64,000 nt of DNA, taken from positions 642,345 to 706,344 of the forward strand of contig NZ_JAEHGD010000001.1 in NCBI RefSeq assembly GCF_016097405.1. The letters run 5' to 3'. The notes under the pieces were generated by a model. That model had not been told where the DNA came from. It ran no database searches and saw nothing but the letters and a program-made list of their open reading frames with translations. Both the position numbers and the translations under genes were made by a program. This stretch comes from a methane-oxidizing endosymbiont of Gigantopelta aegis. Lineage in GTDB: Bacteria; Pseudomonadota; Gammaproteobacteria; Methylococcales; Methylomonadaceae. Shown piece by piece: positions 58,273 to 64,000 of the stretch (positions are counted from its first letter, which is position 1; every line of letters starts with the position of its first letter).

Positions 58273-58983
58273 ATGACTTTCAGCAACAGCCGCTTTGTTA
58301 AACAACTCTTCAGCAGCTTAAGGGATTTAACCCCCATCCTGCTCACTGTCTTCCTATTCCAGCTGTTTGTCATTCAACAACCCTTGCCAGAACTGAGTCG
58401 GCTAGTTATTGGCACATTACACACCATTGTCGGCCTTACTTTATTTACCTTAGGCTTGGAATTAGGTCTGTTTCCACTCGGTGAAGAAATGGCCTATGCC
58501 TTTGCCCGCAAAGGCAGCTTATTTTGGCTACTGATGTTTGCTTTCTGTTTAGGGTTTGGCACCACGATTGCCGAACCCGCATTGATAGCGGTCTCCGAAA
58601 AAGCGGCCCAGGCAGCCCACTCCTCCGACATCGCTCGCTATGCATTAGGCTTGCGCACCACTGTCGCTATCTCTGTCGGTTTTGCCATAGTCTTGGGCGT
58701 TATCCGCATTCTGCGCGGCTGGCCTTTACAGCATTTAATTTTGACCGGCTACGGGCTAGTGCTGGCCATCACGCCGTTTGCCCCAGCCGATATTATCGGT
58801 ATCGCTTATGATTCTGGCGGCGTCACGACCTCAACGATTACCGTCCCACTCGTCACAGCACTCGGCATCGGCCTGGCAAATTCAATCAAGGGCCGTAACC
58901 CGATGATTGACGGCTTTGGCCTGATTGCTCTAGCATCACTCATGCCCATCATTTTCGTTCTGCTTTATGGCATCTTACAATGA
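58273..58983 (+). CDS. DUF1538 membrane protein, first subunit
   Basis: 236 residues, about six helices, one DUF1538 domain. Conserved signatures: [22 protein letters not shown] and [14 protein letters not shown]. The second gene repeats the same plan. Pairs of DUF1538 proteins have been reported as two-component cation/proton antiporters (UmpAB); whether that applies here is unknown. First of four genes overlapping by four bases each. Confidence 0.88.
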   Translation: MTFSNSRFVKQLFSSLRDLTPILLTVFLFQLFVIQQPLPELSRLVIGTLHTIVGLTLFTLGLELGLFPLGEEMAYAFARKGSLFWLLMFAFCLGFGTTIAEPALIAVSEKAAQAAHSSDIARYALGLRTTVAISVGFAIVLGVIRILRGWPLQHLILTGYGLVLAITPFAPADIIGIAYDSGGVTTSTITVPLVTALGIGLANSIKGRNPMIDGFGLIALASLMPIIFVLLYGILQ

Positions 58984-59753
58984 CCGTTTTTCTGATCTGG
59001 CTACATGATTTCCTACATACATTAGCCACTACCAGTCGCGACATTGCTCCTATCGCCGTGTTATTCATTTTTTTTCAGCTCGTCATTATTCGAAAACCGT
59101 TAGCTAATCCCGGCAAAATTTTATGGGGTTTTATTTTGGTTTTATTGGGCATTGCCTTTTTCCTTAAAGGACTGCAACTAGCGCTATTTCCATTAGGCGA
59201 GATGATGGCCCAACAACTCACATCACATAGTTTTTTAAACGTTTCACCTCACCAGATGGACTGGTCTCATTATGGCTGGATTTATGCTTTTGCGGCCTGC
59301 ATTGGCTTTGCCACTACCCTGGCCGAACCCTCACTGCTGGCTATCGCTCTTAAAGCCGAAGATATTTCCGGCGGCGCAATTAAATCAACCGCTTTACGAC
59401 TCACCGTATCTATCGGCGTCGCTGCAGGCATTACCCTAGGCGTCTGGCGCATTATTACCGGCCTGGATTTATACTATTTTATTCTCGTCGGTTATTTAAT
59501 CGTTATGGTACAAACTTTTTTTGCGCCCAAATTGATTATTGGGCTAGCCTATGATTCCGGAGGCGTCACCACATCTACCGTTACCGTCCCCTTGGTGACT
59601 GCCCTAGGTCTTGGACTTGCCAACACCGTCCCCGACCGCAACCCATTATTGGATGGCTTTGGTTTAATTGCCTTTGCCAGCCTTTTTCCCATCATTGCCG
59701 TATTGGCTTATGCACAAATTGCCAGCTGGCTGGCCCGACACCGGAGAACATGA
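58980..59753 (+). CDS. DUF1538 membrane protein, second subunit
   Basis: 257 residues with the same architecture: [23 protein letters not shown] and [20 protein letters not shown]. The start overlaps the previous stop (ATGA). The two homologous halves likely form one pseudo-symmetric transporter in the inner membrane. Confidence 0.88.
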   Translation: MTVFLIWLHDFLHTLATTSRDIAPIAVLFIFFQLVIIRKPLANPGKILWGFILVLLGIAFFLKGLQLALFPLGEMMAQQLTSHSFLNVSPHQMDWSHYGWIYAFAACIGFATTLAEPSLLAIALKAEDISGGAIKSTALRLTVSIGVAAGITLGVWRIITGLDLYYFILVGYLIVMVQTFFAPKLIIGLAYDSGGVTTSTVTVPLVTALGLGLANTVPDRNPLLDGFGLIAFASLFPIIAVLAYAQIASWLARHRRT

Positions 59754-60103
59754 TGCATTTTAAATTGATTATCGCATTTGTCGATGACGACAAAACGGAT
59801 CTAGTCTTAAAAACTGCCCGTAAACATGGCGCAAAAGGCGCAACCGTGATTACCAGCGCGCGCGGCGAAGGCCTGAAACAAAATAAAACATTCTTTGGTT
59901 TGATGCTGGAAGCACAGCGTGATGTCGCCATGATTCTGGTTGAAGAACACCTAAGCCGCAGCATTCTGGAGAAAATCGCGCGTGCCGCTGAGTTTGAAGC
60001 CAAACCCGGCTCCGGTATCGCCATTCAGATTGATGTCGAAGACGCTATCGGCGTCATGGGCCAAGTCGAACAATTGACCCACGAACTGGAGGACGAAATA
60101 TGA
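59750..60103 (+). CDS. PII-like signalling protein
   Basis: 117 residues resembling the PII (GlnB) fold: beta strand F-K-L-I-I-A-F-V-D, then a T-loop region (S-A-R-G-E-G-L-K-Q-N-K-T-F-F-G) shorter than in GlnB and lacking the uridylylated Tyr51 context, then V-E-E-H-L-S and G-S-G-I-A-I-Q-I-D-V-E-D-A-I-G-V. PII-like proteins sense nucleotides and often gate a transporter encoded beside them. Coupled by ATGA overlaps to both neighbours. Confidence 0.85.
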   Translation: MMHFKLIIAFVDDDKTDLVLKTARKHGAKGATVITSARGEGLKQNKTFFGLMLEAQRDVAMILVEEHLSRSILEKIARAAEFEAKPGSGIAIQIDVEDAIGVMGQVEQLTHELEDEI

Positions 60104-60504
60104 AAACTATCCTGCGCGTTAAAGATGTGATGAAAACAACATGCTGCACAATTGATGGCACGGCGACTATTCATGAAGCTCTCCTAGCCATGCGCGACAA
60201 CAAAACCTCGGTTTTAGTGGTCAACAAACGCCATGTCGATGACGAGTTCGGCATGATCACCTCAACCGACATCGCGCGTCATGTCCTGTCGAAAGACCGA
60301 TCCCCGCTCCGGGTCAATGTTTATGAAATCATGGCCTGCCCGGTGATCACCGTCTCACCGGATATGGAAATCAAACTCTGTTCGCGCCTGTTCGATCGCT
60401 ACAATCTGGTTAGAGCACCCGTCATTGATAGAAATGGCAAACTAGTCGGCACCATAAGTCCAAACGCCTTGGTTTTACAGGGACTTTATCAAATCTATTG
60501 CTGA
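60100..60504 (+). CDS. CBS-domain protein (two CBS motifs)
   Basis: 134 residues, a single Bateman module: V-K-D-V-M-K-T-T-C-C-T-I-D-G, D-E-F-G-M-I-T-S-T-D-I-A-R-H-V, then V-Y-E-I-M-A-C-P-V-I-T-V and L-V-G-T-I-S-P. CBS pairs bind adenosine nucleotides. With the PII-like protein it probably reports energy or nucleotide state to the DUF1538 transporter. Last gene; a terminator follows at 60564. Confidence 0.9.
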   Translation: MKTILRVKDVMKTTCCTIDGTATIHEALLAMRDNKTSVLVVNKRHVDDEFGMITSTDIARHVLSKDRSPLRVNVYEIMACPVITVSPDMEIKLCSRLFDRYNLVRAPVIDRNGKLVGTISPNALVLQGLYQIYC

Positions 60505-60563
60505 CGTATTCGGATGCTGAACTTGCCGACACCCTGTAAATATGGCACTATTAAAGGATTTTG

Positions 60564-60589
60564 AAAGCCTTTCTATCCAGAAAGGCTTT
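60564..60589 (+). terminator. Terminator of the DUF1538-PII-CBS operon
   Basis: Perfect 10-bp stem AAAGCCTTTC / GAAAGGCTTT, six-base loop, followed by ATCGTTTG. Confidence 0.75.
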
Positions 60590-60688
60590 ATCGTTTGTAA
60601 CGATGCCTGACGCCGTCCGATAATTCAAGCTACTCGGCTGCTGTCGCATCTATACTGGTTTTAATTCTTAACTTACAGAGGCATATCA

Positions 60689-61855
60689 ATGGCTGGTCGC
60701 AATCATCTTTTTATCCCAGGCCCAACAAACACACCCCATTCTGTACTCAGTGCCATGCACGTCCCAATGGAAGATCACCGCTCCCCGATCTTTCCAAAGC
60801 TGCTAACCCCCGTTCTGGAAGATTTAAAAAAAATCTTTCGTACCGAAAAAGGCCGTGCGCTAATCTTCCCTGCAACCGGCACAGCGGGCTGGGAAATCGC
60901 CCTGACAAATACCTTAAGCCCTGGCGATAAAGTTTTGATTTACCGTTTTGGGCAGTTCAGTCATTTGTGGATGGAAATGGCTAAACGCTTAGATTTGGAT
61001 GTTGAAGTCCATGAAATTGAATGGGGCAAAGGCATTCCGCTCGACCATCTGGAACAACGCCTGAAAGAAGACACTAATCATGAAATCAAAGCCTTTTTAG
61101 CCACGCATAATGAAACGGCAACCGGCGTCACCAGTGATATCGCCGGCGTTCGTAAAGCTCTGGACAACGCCAATCATCCGGCGCTGTTGTTTGTTGATGG
61201 CGTCAGCTCTATCGCCAGCATCGAATTCCGCATGGACGACTGGGGCGTGGACGGCGCGATCAGCGGCTCACAAAAAGGCTTTATGCTACCTGCTGGTCTT
61301 GCCATTGTCGCATTCAGCCAAAAAGCTATTGACGCCACCGAAACCGCACAGTGCAAACGCGGCTTTTTGGATTTAAAAGACATGATCAATGCCAATGACA
61401 CTGGCTACACCCCCTACACACCATCGACACCGATGATTCACGGTCTCCGTAAAGCGCTGGACCTGTTACTAGAAGAAGGCATGGACAATGTTTATGCACG
61501 CCATGCACGTTTGGCTGAAGGTACACGCCAAGCCATTAAAGCTTGGGGCTTGTCGCTATGTGCACAACCGGGCTGGGAGTCAGACACCGTTTCTGCCATC
61601 GTCGTCCCTGAAGACAAAGATGCCCGCGACGTCATCGCAACAGCCTTCCATAAATACAATATTTCCTTGGGCGCAGGCTTGACTGAACTGGCTGGCAAGG
61701 TGTTTCGTATTGGCCATATCGGCGACATGAATGATGTCTCCATGCTAGGCTGTATTGCCGGCGTGGAAATGGCCATGCTCGATCACGGTTTTGATATAAA
61801 ACCGGGCAGCGGTGTCGCTGCAGCGATTGAATACTACCGTTCAACCGCGGCTTAA
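60689..61855 (+). CDS. sga: Serine-glyoxylate aminotransferase
   Basis: 388 residues, class V PLP enzyme that transfers the serine amino group to glyoxylate, giving hydroxypyruvate and glycine in the serine cycle. PLP-lysine Lys196 in SGSQKGFMLP, Asp170 in L-F-V-D-G-V-S-S-I, P-A-T-G-T-A-G-W near 61-68. Starts MAGRNHLFIPGPTNTPH, with AGAGG upstream. It lies near mcl-mtkAB but in the opposite direction. Glyoxylate made by malyl-CoA lyase is its substrate. Confidence 0.95.
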   Translation: MAGRNHLFIPGPTNTPHSVLSAMHVPMEDHRSPIFPKLLTPVLEDLKKIFRTEKGRALIFPATGTAGWEIALTNTLSPGDKVLIYRFGQFSHLWMEMAKRLDLDVEVHEIEWGKGIPLDHLEQRLKEDTNHEIKAFLATHNETATGVTSDIAGVRKALDNANHPALLFVDGVSSIASIEFRMDDWGVDGAISGSQKGFMLPAGLAIVAFSQKAIDATETAQCKRGFLDLKDMINANDTGYTPYTPSTPMIHGLRKALDLLLEEGMDNVYARHARLAEGTRQAIKAWGLSLCAQPGWESDTVSAIVVPEDKDARDVIATAFHKYNISLGAGLTELAGKVFRIGHIGDMNDVSMLGCIAGVEMAMLDHGFDIKPGSGVAAAIEYYRSTAA

Positions 61856-61863
61856 AAATGACT

Positions 61864-61896
61864 CAGGCAGCGCTTAATTTTATAAAGCGCTGCCTG
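61864..61896 (+). terminator. Terminator of sga
   Basis: Perfect 12-bp stem CAGGCAGCGCTT / AAGCGCTGCCTG with a nine-base loop, followed by TTTATA. Confidence 0.85.
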
Positions 61897-61945
61897 TTTA
61901 TACCCTCCCTAATTCAATCTCTCTTAGCTGTCGACTTAAACTATC

Positions 61946-62113
61946 CTAGAAGACTGTCGGGCTTAGGGATTCGTAACGAGACGAGTGAAAAATCGAGGAC
62001 AGTTTTTCGCTCTTTTGAGGCGCATAGCGGTGCTACACAACGAAAAAGATCGGAAAAATGGACCGATTTCCCACTGTCGCAGTAGATTTTTCTTAAATCC
62101 GACAACCTCCTAG
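61946..62113. repeat. Palindromic mobile element family 2, copy (b), 168 bp
   Basis: Same length and plan as copy a at 54072-54239, about 90 percent alike by eye; ends CTAGAAGACTGTCGG and CCGACAACCTCCTAG, so the left end has drifted. Not coding. No transposase with matching ends is in the window. Confidence 0.88.
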
Positions 62114-62183
62114 TCATTATTGTTGGCAAAGCTGGGCTAACGCGCGTTAAAATAAGCGGTTTTTCTCTCGTTGAGGAACAACT

Positions 62184-62612
62184 GTGGAAAATTTCACGCC
62201 TGTTTCTGCCTTCTTAGGTGGCTGCCTAATTGGCTTAAGTGCAATTTTGTTATTACTTTATAACGGCCGCACAGCTGGCATCAGCGGCATTATGAATGGC
62301 ATTTTTTTATCGCCTGGACATGAACAACGCTGGCGCCTCACCTTTTTGATCGGCCTGATTCTCGGCGCAGTTATTTTTCAGCAGATCGTGCCAGATTTCA
62401 TTCAATTTCGCAGCGACTACCCGCTTGCCCTAGTCGCCATTGGCGGTTTTCTGGTTGGTGTTGGTACCCGTTTAAGCAGCGGCTGCACCAGTGGCCATGG
62501 TATTTGCGGCATTGCCAACCTGTCGCGCCGCTCTATTATCGCGACACTATGCTTTATGGCCAGTGGTTTTATCACAGTTTTTATCATCAAACATGTGTTG
62601 TATTTAATATGA
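62184..62612 (+). CDS. YeeE/YedE-family membrane protein, first half
   Basis: 142 residues with four or five helices and the sulphur-transport signature S-S-G-C-T-S-G-H-G-I-C-G-I-A-N-L-S near residues 97-113. Proteins of this kind (PmpA-like) work with a partner to move thiosulphate or sulphur species across the inner membrane. The second half follows with an ATGA overlap. Role in this organism is not established. Confidence 0.88.
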   Translation: MENFTPVSAFLGGCLIGLSAILLLLYNGRTAGISGIMNGIFLSPGHEQRWRLTFLIGLILGAVIFQQIVPDFIQFRSDYPLALVAIGGFLVGVGTRLSSGCTSGHGICGIANLSRRSIIATLCFMASGFITVFIIKHVLYLI

Positions 62613-63022
62613 ACAAACTCTTGGTTGCCTTGATTTCTGGCATCATTTTTGGCTTAGGCCTATCGTTATCGCAGATGGTTGACCCCAACAAAGTCTTGGG
62701 CTTTTTGGATATTGCAGGTGACTGGAACCCGAGCCTGGCTTTTGTCATGGCGGGTGCACTAGCGGTCGCCATGCCAGGCTTTTACTGGATAAAAAAACGC
62801 CAGCGTCCAATTTTTGAAGACGGTTTTCATCTATCGCATAAAAAACAGATTGATAAACCACTTGTTTTAGGCGCGATTATTTTCGGTATTGGCTGGGGTT
62901 TGAGCGGCTATTGTCCAGGCCCTGCCGTCGCAGGCATCGGCTTTGGCAACGGGGAAGCACTCGTCATGGTACTGGCCATTTATGCCGGTTTTTTTGCCGA
63001 GCGTTTTATCGCTAAAAAATAA
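62609..63022 (+). CDS. YeeE/YedE-family membrane protein, second half
   Basis: 137 residues from ATG 62609 (an ORF start at 62504 lies inside the first gene). G-L-G-L-S-L-S-Q-M-V-D-P-N-K-V near the start and G-I-G-W-G-L-S-G-Y-C-P-G-P-A near residue 100 are the PmpB-type signatures with the conserved Cys. Forms a pair with the preceding gene. Its stop overlaps the xseA start (TAATG). Confidence 0.88.
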   Translation: MNKLLVALISGIIFGLGLSLSQMVDPNKVLGFLDIAGDWNPSLAFVMAGALAVAMPGFYWIKKRQRPIFEDGFHLSHKKQIDKPLVLGAIIFGIGWGLSGYCPGPAVAGIGFGNGEALVMVLAIYAGFFAERFIAKK

Positions 63023-64000
63023 TGCCAACACCTCAGCCTGAAAAAATCTATAGCGTCAGCCAGCTCAATCGGGAAACCCGGCTGCTATTAAGTGATCATT
63101 TTTTATCAATCCGAATTGAAGGCGAAATATCCAACCTCAGCCGCCCGGCATCGGGCCATTTGTATTTTTCTTTAAAAGACGATCGCGCTCAAATCCGCTG
63201 CGCCATGTTTCGTCCACATCAACGCGGGCTTCGTTTTAAACCAGAGAATGGTCTACATGTTATCGCTACAGCCCAGGTCAGTCTGTATGAGCCCCGCGGC
63301 GATTATCAGCTCATCATTGAACAAATGGAAGAAGCTGGCAGCGGCGCACTGCAGCGCGCATTTGAACAATTAAAACAAAAACTACTCGCCGAAGGCCTAT
63401 TTGAAACCCACAGGAAACGCCCGATTCCACGCCTGCCAAACCATATCGGCATCATCACATCTCCTTCCGGTGCCGCTATTCAAGATATTTTAAGTGTCTT
63501 GAAACGACGCTTTCCTGCCATTCCAATTACCCTCTACCCTGCTTCGGTACAGGGTGAGATGGCGGCACAGGAAATCGTCCGCGCACTGGCACAGGCCAAT
63601 CAACAAGGTATTGCCGATGTGTTAATTGTCGGCCGTGGGGGTGGCTCACTGGAAGATTTGTGGCCCTTTAACGAAGAAAGCGTCGCCCGCGCCATCGCCG
63701 CCAGTACCATTCCAGTCATTTCTGCCGTAGGCCATGAAACCGATTTTACCATTGCCGATTTTGTCGCCGATTTACGCGCGCCAACGCCTTCGGCCGCTGC
63801 CGAACATGCCGCTCCTGACCAGACCGAATGGCTAAATACATTCAAGGCGTATGAATTAAAATTGCAACAACTCATCGAATACGTGCTGGAACAATCGACG
63901 CAGCAACTGGACTGGTTGTATCGCGCCTTACAACAACAGCATCCCGAACAAAAACTGGCGCATAAAGGCGAACAATTACGCCGCCTGGAAAGCCACCTGC
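63022..64000 (+). CDS. xseA: Exodeoxyribonuclease VII large subunit (C-terminus beyond window)
   Basis: First 326 residues seen. N-terminal OB fold (I-E-G-E-I-S-N-L-S-R-P-A-S-G-H-L-Y-F-S-L-K-D, about 33-54), then the catalytic domain: I-G-I-I-T-S-P-S-G-A-A-I-Q-D, R-G-G-G-S-L-E-D-L-W-P-F-N-E-E and A-V-G-H-E-T-D-F-T-I-A-D-F-V-A-D. It digests single-stranded DNA with XseB. Runs off the right edge. Confidence 0.96.
   Translation, partial: MPTPQPEKIYSVSQLNRETRLLLSDHFLSIRIEGEISNLSRPASGHLYFSLKDDRAQIRCAMFRPHQRGLRFKPENGLHVIATAQVSLYEPRGDYQLIIEQMEEAGSGALQRAFEQLKQKLLAEGLFETHRKRPIPRLPNHIGIITSPSGAAIQDILSVLKRRFPAIPITLYPASVQGEMAAQEIVRALAQANQQGIADVLIVGRGGGSLEDLWPFNEESVARAIAASTIPVISAVGHETDFTIADFVADLRAPTPSAAAEHAAPDQTEWLNTFKAYELKLQQLIEYVLEQSTQQLDWLYRALQQQHPEQKLAHKGEQLRRLESHL

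Larger units (their letters stand above)
61856..62183. other. Gap between sga and the YeeE/YedE genes
   Basis: 328 bp holding the sga terminator (61864-61896) and palindromic element 2b (61946-62113). No gene seen. Confidence 0.65.

Overview
The window looks like chromosome from a moderately AT-rich gammaproteobacterial methylotroph, most likely a type I methanotroph (Methylococcales). The evidence is a full ribulose-monophosphate (RuMP) formaldehyde-fixation cluster (hps, phi, tkt, tal, fba, fbp), a complete Entner-Doudoroff set (zwf, pgl, edd, eda), and a serine-cycle module (malyl-CoA lyase, malate thiokinase, serine-glyoxylate aminotransferase). No methane monooxygenase or methanol dehydrogenase gene lies in the window, so the methanotroph label is an inference from this combination.

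Layout. 1-10.7 kb: all genes on the minus strand: a nitroreductase end, fbp, fba, tal, a membrane-anchored repeat protein (here KYL-1), tkt, phi and hps, then a second and much longer repeat protein (KYL-2, frame-broken) and a second, nearly identical hps with one frameshift. 11-14.4 kb: HAD phosphatase, dihydroxyacetone kinase subunits dhaK and dhaL in convergent orientation, and a higBA toxin-antitoxin pair. 14.4-20.1 kb: a PfkB-family kinase and the Entner-Doudoroff operon. 20.5-25.2 kb: a TonB-dependent receptor, then rpsF-rpsR-DUF2232-rplI. 25.4-33.1 kb: flagellar fliK, J, I, H, G and two pieces of fliF broken by an IS3-family element and cut off by an IS5-family element. 33.9-36.7 kb: a beheaded porin, cbtA, cbtB and gmk. 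37-49.5 kb: an insertion-sequence graveyard (two IS3, three IS5 plus a fragment, one IS630 plus a fragment, two IS4) with an EAL-domain gene, a small secreted protein, hsdM and pilQ all interrupted; an intact MntA/HepT pair survives here. 49.5-54 kb: pilMNOP and truncated pilQ. 54.2-61.9 kb: thpR, the serine-cycle genes, and a translationally coupled DUF1538-DUF1538-PII-CBS operon. 62-64 kb: a YeeE/YedE pair and the start of xseA.

Most striking: two proteins built from the short repeat T-[G/R]-V-x-[K/R]-Y-[L/I/V]-x-[K/R]-[K/R] are encoded inside the RuMP cluster, one (4 copies, signal sequence, one membrane helix) between tal and tkt, the other (about 16 copies) between the two hps genes. Multivalent short motifs on flexible linkers recall the architecture of enzyme scaffolds such as CsoS2 and EPYC1, so a membrane-tethered RuMP enzyme scaffold is a testable idea. 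KYL-2 has eight frame breaks, every one repaired by restoring a single base in a homopolymer run; the repaired reading frame is exactly 455 codons. Similar one-base homopolymer differences occur in hps2 and in the IS copies, so many apparent pseudogenes may be residual sequencing errors in repeated sequence rather than true decay.

Two families of small non-coding palindromic mobile elements were also found: one of variable length with 5-bp target duplications, one of exactly 168 bp with 24-bp inverted ends. Both sit at gene 3' ends and supply new stop codons. Precise removal of insertions restores the frames of fliF (4-bp duplication) and the EAL gene (TA duplication), which shows the insertions are recent.
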